Source: Trujillonella endophytica
GTDB taxonomy: Bacteria > Actinomycetota > Actinomycetes > Mycobacteriales > Geodermatophilaceae
Direction of reading: 5' to 3'
Assembly: GCF_019799905.1 (NCBI RefSeq)
Contig: NZ_JABGCI010000002.1
Coordinates: 186,001-250,000 of the forward strand
Length of the DNA stretch: 64,000 nucleotides
The notes under the pieces were generated by a model. It saw only the letters and a program-made list of their open reading frames with translations. It was not told where the DNA came from and did not search any database. A program made the translations under genes and the position numbers. Of this stretch, positions 48,866 through 56,562 are shown in pieces (position 1 is the first letter of the stretch; every line of letters begins with the position of its first letter).

Positions 48866-50509
48866 TCAGCCCGTGGGGGTCATCGAGGCCAGCACGTCGT
48901 CCCACACCTGCTGCCAGTCGCTCTCGACCGAGAACGGCGCGATGAAGAAGACGAGGGTCTCGCCATCGACCAGGACGCCGTACACGTCGAGCTGCTGGTC
49001 GTCGGTGAGGAACAGCCCACCCTCGAGGATGGGCACCTCCAGCCCCGCCACGAGCGTCGTCCCCGTCAGCTCCAGGGTCGAGCCCTCCGGCTGGCCGGCC
49101 AGGATCTGCCCGGGGAGGTCCTCCGGCAGTTCGTCGGCCAGCCCCGGGCTCCGCTCGACGTAGATGCTGAGCAGGCGCTGCGGGTCCTCGGCGGCGATCT
49201 CCGCCGCCTCTGCCCGGCTCGCGGGGTCGGCGAGATCGAAGGGGAAGCGGTCCTCGGGGCCGAAGTAGGCGAACTCCCCGACGTCGTCCTCCGCCCGCAG
49301 CAGTCGCCAGTCCGCCGGGATCTCCGCCTCGTAGGGGGCCACGACGAGCGACTGTCGCTCCAGTTCCACGTCGCCGGCACCGCCACCCCACGGCGACCAG
49401 AGCAGGAGGCCGGCAGCCACCGCGGCGATGCCGGCCACCGCGACGGCGAGCGGCCACCACCTGCGACGGCGCCGCACCGACCCGGCGGCGTCCGGAGGCG
49501 GTCCGTCCGGGGCGCGTCCGTCGGGAGCGCGTCCGTCGGGCCGGGGCCCGGGTCCGGGCCCGGGCGGCGTTCCCTCCGACGCCGGGCGGCGGACGACGGT
49601 GGGCGGCGCCGGGACGCGCGGCCGGGGAGCGTCGTCGTCTGCCCGCACCCGCCCGGAGGCGCCGCTCAGCTCCGCCACGAATGCTCCGCACGAGGGCGGC
49701 CGGTCGGCCGGGTCCTTCGCCATGCCCCGGGCCAGCACCGCACCCATGGCCGCGGGCAGGTCGGGGCGGACGTCGGTGAGCCGCGGCGGCGGCACGGACA
49801 TGTGCGCCCACAGCAGCGCCGCCTCCTGATCCCTCCGGAACGGCGGCGCTCCGGTCAGCAGCTCGAACGCCACGCAGGCCAGCGCGTAGAGGTCGGCCCG
49901 CCCGTCCACCTCCTCACCGCGGATCTGCTCCGGCGCGACGTAGTGCAGGCTCCCGAGGAAGGTGCCTGACCGGGTCAGTCCCGACAACGACCCGGTCTGC
50001 TTGGTCAGGCCGAAGTCGGTCAGGTACAGATGGGCGTCCTCGGGCACGTGCCCCGGGCGAGCTCCTCGCACGAGGAAGTTGCCCGGCTTGACGTCGCGGT
50101 GGACCAGGCCGGCGTCATGGGCGGCGTCCAGCGCGGAGGCGGCCTGGGTGATCAGCAGCATCGCCGCCGGCGGGTCCAGCGGACCCCCGCGCAGCACACT
50201 GGCGAGGTCAGCGCCGTGCACGAAGCGCATGGCCACGTAGAGCAGACCGTGCCAGTCGTCGGCCTCGTACACCGGGACGACGTGCGGATGGTCCAGCGCC
50301 GCGGCGAGCCGGCTCTCCCGCACGAACCGCTGCCGGAACTCCTCGTCGTCCGAGAGCTCGGGCGCCAGCACCTTCAGGGCCACCGGCCGATCCAGCCGGA
50401 CGTCGCGCGCGCGGTAGACCAGTCCCATCCCGCCGCGGGCGAGCAGTTGTTCGACGCGGAACCGGGAGATGTCCGTCCCAGGTTCGATGAGCGGGTGAGA
50501 CAGCGACAT
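48866..50509 (-). CDS. Ser/Thr protein kinase with extracellular domain
   Basis: A 547-residue membrane kinase. The kinase domain (residues 10-270) has LLARGGMGLVYRARD, ALKVLAPEL, HRDVKPGNFLV, DFGLTKQT and APEQIRGEE, all catalytic residues intact. A Pro/Gly-rich linker leads to a membrane helix (WPLAVAVAGIAAVAAGLLLW, about 355-375) and an extracellular domain of about 170 residues without PASTA. ATG 50509 follows GGGGA. It is unrelated in outer domain to the kinase at 37.6 kb. Confidence 0.9.
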   Translation of the reverse strand: MSLSHPLIEPGTDISRFRVEQLLARGGMGLVYRARDVRLDRPVALKVLAPELSDDEEFRQRFVRESRLAAALDHPHVVPVYEADDWHGLLYVAMRFVHGADLASVLRGGPLDPPAAMLLITQAASALDAAHDAGLVHRDVKPGNFLVRGARPGHVPEDAHLYLTDFGLTKQTGSLSGLTRSGTFLGSLHYVAPEQIRGEEVDGRADLYALACVAFELLTGAPPFRRDQEAALLWAHMSVPPPRLTDVRPDLPAAMGAVLARGMAKDPADRPPSCGAFVAELSGASGRVRADDDAPRPRVPAPPTVVRRPASEGTPPGPGPGPRPDGRAPDGRAPDGPPPDAAGSVRRRRRWWPLAVAVAGIAAVAAGLLLWSPWGGGAGDVELERQSLVVAPYEAEIPADWRLLRAEDDVGEFAYFGPEDRFPFDLADPASRAEAAEIAAEDPQRLLSIYVERSPGLADELPEDLPGQILAGQPEGSTLELTGTTLVAGLEVPILEGGLFLTDDQQLDVYGVLVDGETLVFFIAPFSVESDWQQVWDDVLASMTPTG

Positions 50510-50618
50510 CGGCGTCCCCACACGGGAGGCAGGACGCCGGCGACGTCCCGCCGGAGCAGGCGGATGGAGCAGCCTACGGCCGGCGGGACGCCCGCGGATC
50601 GTCGCTGGGCGCGGGGCC

Positions 50619-51161
50619 TCAGGACGTGAGCGCGGCCTCGAGGTCGGACTTGATCTGGTCCGGCGTCACCGTCGGCTCGTAGCGGCGGATGACCTCACCG
50701 TCGCGGCCGATCAGGAACTTGGTGAAGTTCCACTTCACCTCGTCGGTGCCGATGGCGTCGGGCTTCATCTTGGCGATGTGGTCGTACAGCCCGGGTGCGG
50801 TCTCGGCGCTGAAGTCCCCCGGGTCCGAGGAGCGCAGGTAGGCCCAGAACGGGTGCGCGTCCTCGCCGTTCACGTCGACCTTGGCGAACACCGGGAAGGT
50901 GACGCCGTACTGCGACGAGCAGAACTCCTGGATCTCCTCGTTCGTCCCGGGCTCCTGGCCCATGAACTGGTTGGACGGGAAGCCGAGCACCTCGAGCCCC
51001 TGGTCCTTGTACTCGCGGTACAGCTGCTCGAGCCCCTCGTACTGGGGCGTGAGCCCGCACTTGCTCGCGGTGTTGACGACGAGCAGGACCTTGCCGGCGT
51101 AGTCGCTCAGGCGCTGGGTCGAGCCGTCGGCGGCGTCGACGGTGAAGTCGTGGGTCTTCAT
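50619..51161 (-). CDS. Glutathione peroxidase-family thiol peroxidase
   Basis: A 180-residue thioredoxin-fold peroxidase. The peroxidatic Cys lies in NTASKCGLTPQYEGL, with the catalytic Gln in GFPSNQF, and WNFTKFLIGRDG near the C-terminus completes the tetrad. A second Cys (FCSSQY) may be the resolving Cys, as in thioredoxin-dependent members. ATG 51161 follows GAGAGGA. It stands divergently from the inositol-phosphate-synthase cluster across a 240-base gap. Confidence 0.92.
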   Translation of the reverse strand: MKTHDFTVDAADGSTQRLSDYAGKVLLVVNTASKCGLTPQYEGLEQLYREYKDQGLEVLGFPSNQFMGQEPGTNEEIQEFCSSQYGVTFPVFAKVDVNGEDAHPFWAYLRSSDPGDFSAETAPGLYDHIAKMKPDAIGTDEVKWNFTKFLIGRDGEVIRRYEPTVTPDQIKSDLEAALTS

Positions 51162-51375
51162 GCGGCAGTCCTCTCGGCGGGCGGGGGCTTCGACTCCCGA
51201 GAGCCCTCCCGGATGTCGCACTATTCCCGGCGCCCGGACCGCCGGCCACAGGCGCCCGTGCCCGCGGCCGTCCCTGCGACCGATGCTCCGCCGTCCACCT
51301 CCCGGCCACCCGGTCCTCCCCTCACCGAGCGGCACGGGTCACATTCCTGTGCCAAGCTCGGTCGCACACAACATT

Positions 51376-51386
51376 TTGCGGCGCAA
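51376..51386. promoter_or_regulatory. Possible operator/promoter of the YcaO-GT4 cluster
   Basis: TTGCG-G-CGCAA, an 11-base palindrome, lies 16 bases before the TTG start of the cluster's first gene. An unusually AT-rich stretch (ACAACATTTT) directly before it is the likely -10 region. The whole 240-base gap to the peroxidase gene has no reading frame worth noting. Confidence 0.35.
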
Positions 51387-51401
51387 CCCTGGGGGTCACC
51401 G

Positions 51402-52628
51402 TTGTCTGAGGCAGAGCGCCGGGTCGGGATCGCCGTCGTCGGCCTGGGAGGAGCGGTCGCGACGACCGCCGTGGCGGGGCTGGAACTGCTCAGGCAGGGA
51501 GCCGCGGAGCCGACGGGGCTCCCGCTCGCCGGGCTGGAGCTGGACGGCGTGCCCGTCGAGACCGCGACCGGGATGGTCGACTACGCCTGCCTGGTGGTGG
51601 GCGGCTGGGACCTGGACGGGTCGGACCTCTACAAGGCCGCCGAGCAGCACGGCGTGCTCGACATCCGGCAGCTGTCCCAGGTCGAGCCGGCGCTGTCGGT
51701 GCTGGCGCCCTGGCCCGCGGCCGGCGACGCCGACTTCTGCCGCAACGTCAGCGGCGGCAACGTCCTGCTGGCCGAGACCCGCCGGGCGCAGGTCGACGCC
51801 GTCCGGGCCGACCTGGTGCGCTTCCGCGCCGAGCACGCCCTCGACGGCCTGGTGCTGGTCAACCTCGCCTCCACCGAGCGGTGGCCCGACCCGGCCGCCC
51901 CGGTGCTGCAGACGGCGGAGGCCTTCGAGACCGGACTGGACGCCGACGACCGCTCGATCACCCCGGCGATGGTCTACGCCTACGCCGCCATCGCCGAGGG
52001 CGCCGGCTACGTCAACTTCACCCCGTCCCTGGCCGCCGACGTGCCGGCGCTGGTGCAGCTCGCCGAGCGGCACGGCGTCCCGGTCGCCGGCAAGGACGGC
52101 AAGACCGGCCAGACGATGATGAAGACGGTGCTCGCGCCGGCCTTCCGCAGCCGCGCGCTGACCGTCGAGGGCTGGTACTCGACCAACATCCTCGGCAACC
52201 GCGACGGTCTGGCGCTCGACGACCCCGCCTCGCTGTCGAGCAAGCTGCAGACCAAGGGCAAGGTGCTCGACTCGATCCTCGGCTACACCGTCGAGGACCA
52301 CGTCGTGCGGATCGACTACTACCGGCCACGGGGCGACCAGAAGGAGGCCTGGGACGCCATCGACCTGGTCGGCTTCCTGGGCCAGCGCATGCAGATCAAG
52401 GTCGACTTCCAGTGCCGCGACTCGATCCTCGCCGCGCCGCTGGCGATCGAGCTCGCGCGCCTGACCGACCTCGCGCAGCAGCGCGGCGAGGGCGGGGTCC
52501 AGGAGCAGCTCGGCTGGTTCTTCAAGGCGCCGATGACGCCGGACGGCACCAGCACCCCCGAGCACGCCTTCCACCGGCAGGAGCAGGCTCTGCTCGACTG
52601 GCTCGGCGCGGGCACGACGGACCGGTGA
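51402..52628 (+). CDS. Inositol-3-phosphate synthase-like protein
   Basis: A 408-residue protein of the MIPS family. It has the NAD motif GLGGAVATT (14-22), FTPSLAADVP, the catalytic-lysine segment GKDGKTGQTMMKT (about residue 229 on) and LGNRDG, then SKLQTKGKVLDSILGY, which together are characteristic. MIPS makes inositol-1-phosphate from glucose-6-phosphate. The start is TTG 51402 after GGGGGT, which is rare here. Its stop overlaps the next gene's GTG by four bases. A second, conventional MIPS may exist elsewhere; this one heads a cluster for an unknown product, so its exact substrate could differ. Confidence 0.88.
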   Translation: MSEAERRVGIAVVGLGGAVATTAVAGLELLRQGAAEPTGLPLAGLELDGVPVETATGMVDYACLVVGGWDLDGSDLYKAAEQHGVLDIRQLSQVEPALSVLAPWPAAGDADFCRNVSGGNVLLAETRRAQVDAVRADLVRFRAEHALDGLVLVNLASTERWPDPAAPVLQTAEAFETGLDADDRSITPAMVYAYAAIAEGAGYVNFTPSLAADVPALVQLAERHGVPVAGKDGKTGQTMMKTVLAPAFRSRALTVEGWYSTNILGNRDGLALDDPASLSSKLQTKGKVLDSILGYTVEDHVVRIDYYRPRGDQKEAWDAIDLVGFLGQRMQIKVDFQCRDSILAAPLAIELARLTDLAQQRGEGGVQEQLGWFFKAPMTPDGTSTPEHAFHRQEQALLDWLGAGTTDR

Positions 52629-53524
52629 CGGCCGCGCTCGGACCGCTCCAGGCCCTGCGGCCGCTGCTCACCGAGATCGGCGACGCCAAGCGGGTCCGGG
52701 TCGCCTCGGCCCCCGGCTCCCTCGCCGAGCAGGCCTTCGCCCGGGCCTGGGGGCGGCTGACCGGCGGCGAGGACCCGGCCACGGTGGCCTGGTCGGAGAC
52801 GGCGGCCGCGGTCGCCCGGGCCCGGCTGGCCGGCATCGACGGCGCGGTGCTGCGGGCCGCCGGGGTCGACGACGGCGAGGCGCTCGCCGTGCTCCGCCGC
52901 GCGTTCGACGAGGTCGCCGGGCCGCTGGACAGCGTGCTGCGCGAGCGCCTGCGCGAGGCGCTGCCCACCGCGCTCCCGGCACCTCCCCCGCCGGCGCTGG
53001 CCGAGCAGCTGAACCGCCAGCCCCGCGCCGGTGCGACCGCGCCGGGCAGGGCGCGGGTGCTCGTCGAGCCGCCGGAGAGCCACGGCGACCACTGCCTCAC
53101 CGTGGCCGTCTACGGGGTGCTGGTCGCCCCCGTGGTCGGCGCCGACCCGGTGGTGCCCTTCCTCGTCGGCCTGGCCCACCACCTGCACAACGTCGTCCTG
53201 CCCGACGCCGGGTTCGCCGGTGAGGTGCTGCTCGGCGGCGCGCTGCCCCGGGTCATCGGCACGCTGGAGGAGGAGCAGCTCGCCGCGCTCCCCGCGCCGC
53301 TGGCCGGGCGGCTGCGGTCGGTGCTGGCGCTGCGCGCGGACGCCGAGGGTCCCGAGGCGCAGGCCTTCCACGCCGCCGACGTCCTCGACCGGGTGCTGCA
53401 GGTGCACCACCACGCCTGCGCCGCCGCCTTCACCGCCGAGCAGGCGCTCGACGACCTGGAGCTGGTGCACGCCGGCCCGGTGCAGGCGTTCCACCTGGAC
53501 GTCCTGGCGGCGGCCGGGCTGTGA
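52625..53524 (+). CDS. HD-domain-like protein of unknown function
   Basis: A 299-residue protein. Residues 150-265 resemble an HD phosphohydrolase: SHGDHCLTVAVYGVL (H153/H156), GLAHHLHNVVL where the HD pair reads HH (185-186) and FHAADVLDRVLQVHHH with the closing Asp (252). The N-terminal 120 residues are helical with no known domain. GTG 52625 overlaps the stop of the synthase gene by four bases, and its own stop overlaps the methyltransferase. If it is a phosphohydrolase it would be a candidate to remove phosphate from an inositol-phosphate product; the altered HD pair leaves this open. Confidence 0.5.
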   Translation: MTAALGPLQALRPLLTEIGDAKRVRVASAPGSLAEQAFARAWGRLTGGEDPATVAWSETAAAVARARLAGIDGAVLRAAGVDDGEALAVLRRAFDEVAGPLDSVLRERLREALPTALPAPPPPALAEQLNRQPRAGATAPGRARVLVEPPESHGDHCLTVAVYGVLVAPVVGADPVVPFLVGLAHHLHNVVLPDAGFAGEVLLGGALPRVIGTLEEEQLAALPAPLAGRLRSVLALRADAEGPEAQAFHAADVLDRVLQVHHHACAAAFTAEQALDDLELVHAGPVQAFHLDVLAAAGL

Positions 53525-54549
53525 GCGGGACGGTCGCGCTCGACGTCCCCGTCGTCGACGGCATCCCCTTCGCGCGGGCGGGCCGGGACGACCTGCGCGC
53601 GGAGGTCGCCGGGCTGCTCGCCCACGGCGAGGTCGACCGGGCGCGGGTGGCGCTGCTCGCCGACGCCGACGACTGGTGGACCGAGCCGCCCCCGTCGGCC
53701 GAGCAGCTGGCGCGGGTGCCGGCCGCCAGTACCCTGCGCGAGGCCATGACCCTGCTCGGCATGGGCCGGGTGGCCGACTACTTCGCGCACCGCTGGTCGG
53801 ACCCCACGCACCTGGCCGGCCTGGCCCTGCTCCAGGCGCACTGGCCCGCGGACCGGCCGGTGGTCGACGTCGCCTGCGGGATCGGCGCGCACCTGCGGGA
53901 GCTCGCCCGGCGCGGCTGCACCGACCTGCTCGGCGTCGACGTCGTGTGGGCCAAGCTCTGGCTGGCCCGGCGCTTCGTCTGCCCGTCGGCCCGCTACGTC
54001 TGCGCCGACCTGACCGCGGCCCCGGACCTCGCCGTCGGCACGCCGGCCTACGTGATGTGCCACGACGCCTTCTACTTCCTGCGCGACAAGCCCGCGGCCG
54101 CGGTGGCGATGCGCCGGCTGGCCGGGCCGGGCGGCACCGTCGTCGTCGGGCACGCCCACGTCGCCGACCCCCACGGGGAGCCGCTGACGCCGGAGGGCTA
54201 CGCCGAGGTCCTCGGGGCCGGCCTGCTCTACGACGACGTGGAACTCACCGCCGCGCTGCTCGCCGGGCGAGCTCCGCGACCGGCCGCGCCGGGCGCCCTC
54301 CGCACCAGCGAGGCCATCGCGCTGGTGGCCGGCGACCCGCTCCGCCCGGCGCCGGCCGACCTCGGCGAACCGCTCGGGCCGCTGGTCCCCAACCCGCTCT
54401 ACACCGACGGCGTCCTGTCCTGGCCCAGCGGCCGGTACGCGGCGGAGTACGGCCCCCGCTCGGCGTACCTGCCGGCGCGCTGGCCCGACCCGCTGCCCGC
54501 CGACGCGGCCCGCCGGCGGCTGCTCGTCGACCTCCCGGAGGCCTGGTGA
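53521..54549 (+). CDS. Class I SAM-dependent methyltransferase
   Basis: A 342-residue protein with the methyltransferase core near residues 110-230. Motif I is VVDVACGIGAHLRELARRGCTDLLGVDVV (D116-G122 and the acidic D140 end). Later come ARYVCADLTAAPDLAVG and YVMCHDAFYFL, where the post-II and IV motifs fall. The N-terminal 100 residues and the C-terminal 100 residues are extra. GTG 53521 overlaps the previous gene by four bases. Substrate unknown; small-molecule or peptide modification fits the cluster. Confidence 0.85.
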   Translation: MSGTVALDVPVVDGIPFARAGRDDLRAEVAGLLAHGEVDRARVALLADADDWWTEPPPSAEQLARVPAASTLREAMTLLGMGRVADYFAHRWSDPTHLAGLALLQAHWPADRPVVDVACGIGAHLRELARRGCTDLLGVDVVWAKLWLARRFVCPSARYVCADLTAAPDLAVGTPAYVMCHDAFYFLRDKPAAAVAMRRLAGPGGTVVVGHAHVADPHGEPLTPEGYAEVLGAGLLYDDVELTAALLAGRAPRPAAPGALRTSEAIALVAGDPLRPAPADLGEPLGPLVPNPLYTDGVLSWPSGRYAAEYGPRSAYLPARWPDPLPADAARRRLLVDLPEAW

Positions 54550-54554
54550 CGGCG

Positions 54555-54611
54555 CGAGATCTGCACACTCGTCGCCATCAGCGCCTGATGGCGACGACTG
54601 TGCAGATCTCG
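54555..54611. repeat. 57-bp palindromic repeat, family 1, copy 2
   Basis: Near-perfect 27-base arms, one mismatched pair and a CGC loop. The reverse complement of the copy at 22122-22178 matches it at nearly every position. It lies between the methyltransferase and the Gfo/Idh oxidoreductase, five bases after the former's stop. Confidence 0.85.
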
Positions 54612-54625
54612 TCGAGGACGACGGC

Positions 54626-55687
54626 GTGAGCGTCGGGTGGGGCATCGCCGGCTGCGGCTGGGTGGCGCGCGACCACGCGCTGCCCGCGCTGCTGGCGACG
54701 CCGGACGCCCGCGTCGTCGCCCTGCACGACCGCGACCCCGACGCCCCGGCGCGGATGGACGGCGACGCCGCCCGGTGCGCCGGCCTGGCGGAGTTCCTGG
54801 CCACCCCGGGCCTGGACGCCGTCTACGTCGCCGTGCCCAACGACGCGCACCGCGAGGTGGTCGAGGCCGCCGCCGCGGCCGGCAAGGCGGTCCTCTGCGA
54901 GAAGCCGCTGGCCGCCGACACAGCCGACGCCGAGGCCCTGGTCGCCGCCGCCGACCGCGCCGGCGTGCTGCTGGGCACCGCCTTCGACCAGCGCTGGCAC
55001 CCGGCGCACGTGCGGCTGCGCGAGCTGTTGCCCGAGCTCGGCACGGTCACCGCCGTCCGGGTCGTCTACTGCTGCTGGCTGCCCGCGGACTGGACGCCGG
55101 ACGGCCGGGCGCACGACAACTGGCGGGTCGACCGCGCCCGGGCCGGCGGGGGCGCGGCCATCGACCTCGCGCCGCACGGCCTCGACCTCGCCGGCGTACT
55201 GCTCGGCGAGGACGTCGTCGAGCTGACCGCCACCCTGCAGACCCGCGTGCACGGCTACGCGGTCGACGACGGCGCGCTGCTGCACGGCCGCACCGGCGGC
55301 GGGGTGCTGGTCGACCTGCACGTCGCCTACAACACGCCCGACGCCCTCCCCCGCCGGCGGCTCGAGGTGGTCGGCACCCGCGGGCTCGCCGTCACCGTCG
55401 ACACCATGGGCCAGACCGCCGGCGGCACGCTGACCCTGCACCGGCCCGACCCGGTCGACGTCCCGTTCGCGGGTACCGCGCCGTTCGTCGCCCAGTTCGA
55501 CGCCTTCACCGCCGCGGTCGCCGGCACCGCGCCGTGGCCGTACCCGGCGGCGCGCGACCTGGCGCTGCACCGCCTGCTCGTCGAGACCCTGCACACCGCC
55601 ACCTCCTCCGCCGGTGCCCGTGCTCTGCGTACCCCGGTACGCAGAGCACGAGCGTCCGCCGCCCCCCTACCGGAGAGGACGCCGTGA
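54626..55687 (+). CDS. Gfo/Idh/MocA-family oxidoreductase
   Basis: A 353-residue NAD(P)-dependent dehydrogenase acting on sugars or inositols. The Rossmann start is GWGIAGCGWVARDHALPALL, the second motif CEKPLAADTADAEAL (EKP), and the catalytic region DLAPHGLDLAGVLLGEDVVE (H near residue 180). The C-terminal beta-sheet domain is present. GTG 54626 follows GAGG. The last 30 residues are abnormally Arg/Pro/Ala-rich because a 32-bp palindrome has been placed in the end of the gene. Its stop overlaps the next gene by four bases. It could oxidise a cyclitol such as the synthase's product. Confidence 0.88.
   Translation: MSVGWGIAGCGWVARDHALPALLATPDARVVALHDRDPDAPARMDGDAARCAGLAEFLATPGLDAVYVAVPNDAHREVVEAAAAAGKAVLCEKPLAADTADAEALVAAADRAGVLLGTAFDQRWHPAHVRLRELLPELGTVTAVRVVYCCWLPADWTPDGRAHDNWRVDRARAGGGAAIDLAPHGLDLAGVLLGEDVVELTATLQTRVHGYAVDDGALLHGRTGGGVLVDLHVAYNTPDALPRRRLEVVGTRGLAVTVDTMGQTAGGTLTLHRPDPVDVPFAGTAPFVAQFDAFTAAVAGTAPWPYPAARDLALHRLLVETLHTATSSAGARALRTPVRRARASAAPLPERTP
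55619..55650. repeat. 32-bp perfect palindrome inside the oxidoreductase C-terminus
   Basis: Two 15-base perfect arms (55619-55633 and 55636-55650) with a 2-base centre. It lies within the coding end of the Gfo/Idh gene and gives the ARALRTPVRRARA peptide. No second copy is visible in this window. Could be a mobile palindrome or a transcript-end structure. Confidence 0.6.
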
Positions 55688-56562
55688 CCGCCACGAACCC
55701 CTACCGCGGCCTGCTGCCCGACCTGCCCGCCTACGCCTGCACCAACTGCGGGCACTGGCAGCGCTGGCCGGCACCGGGCCCCCTCACCTGCCCGGTCTGC
55801 GCCGACGTGCGCAACGCGCTGCCGCAGCACGGCTTCGAGTTCGTGACGGAGAAGCAGGCCGACGAGGCGGTCACCGGCTACTGGCGCCCCGCACCGGTCG
55901 CGGGCGTGACCCAGTTCGGCACGACGCCGCGCTTCGGCCTGGACAGCGTGGGCTGGGTGATCGAAAGCGACGTCGGGCTGGTCGGCTTCGAGTGCGCGCC
56001 CTTCTACACCGCCGGCATGCTCGCCGAGCTGCGCCGGATGGCCGCCGAGGGGGGCGGCTTCCCGGTGCTCGCCGCCAGCCACGTGCACGGCTACGGCGCG
56101 CTGTGGCAGCTGCAGCGGGAGTTGGAGCCGCGGGTGGTGTGCGTCGGCGTCCGGGACCTGGAGTGGACCAAGGCCTTCCGCGTCACCTGGCCGGCCGACG
56201 ACGTCCTGGAGCTCGCGCCCGACCTGACCCTGCACCGCACCGGCGGCCACTTCCCCGGGCACTCGGTGCTGCACGACCGCCGCCGCGGCGTGCTGTTCTG
56301 CGGCGACTCGCTGAAGGTCGACGTCGGCGCCGACGGCGCCCCGGTCGGGCTGAGCGCGCACAAGGCCTTCCACGCGCAGATCCCGCTGTCCCACGGCGAG
56401 CTGCGCGACTACCTCGCCGTCATCGGCACGCTGGGGTTCGACACGGTCGCGACCCCGTTCGAGATGGTCCCCGGGGTCACCACCGACCACGTCGTCCACC
56501 TCGTGCAGCGGCTGCTGGCCGGCCCGCCGGACGCCGCCCCCGTCCCGATGGAGGACCTGTGA
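55684..56562 (+). CDS. Zinc-ribbon metallo-beta-lactamase-fold protein
   Basis: A 292-residue protein. The N-terminal zinc ribbon has C19, C22, C36 and C39 (ACTNCGHWQ, LTCPVCADV). The metallo-beta-lactamase domain shows SHVHGYGA (H133, H135), where the usual HxHxDH is reduced, TGGHFPGHSVLHD (H189, H193) and CGDSLKVD (D208), so some metal ligands remain and others are altered. GTG 55684 overlaps the oxidoreductase stop; its end overlaps the YcaO start. Could be a thioesterase or hydrolase with shifted chemistry. Function unknown. Confidence 0.65.
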   Translation: MTATNPYRGLLPDLPAYACTNCGHWQRWPAPGPLTCPVCADVRNALPQHGFEFVTEKQADEAVTGYWRPAPVAGVTQFGTTPRFGLDSVGWVIESDVGLVGFECAPFYTAGMLAELRRMAAEGGGFPVLAASHVHGYGALWQLQRELEPRVVCVGVRDLEWTKAFRVTWPADDVLELAPDLTLHRTGGHFPGHSVLHDRRRGVLFCGDSLKVDVGADGAPVGLSAHKAFHAQIPLSHGELRDYLAVIGTLGFDTVATPFEMVPGVTTDHVVHLVQRLLAGPPDAAPVPMEDL

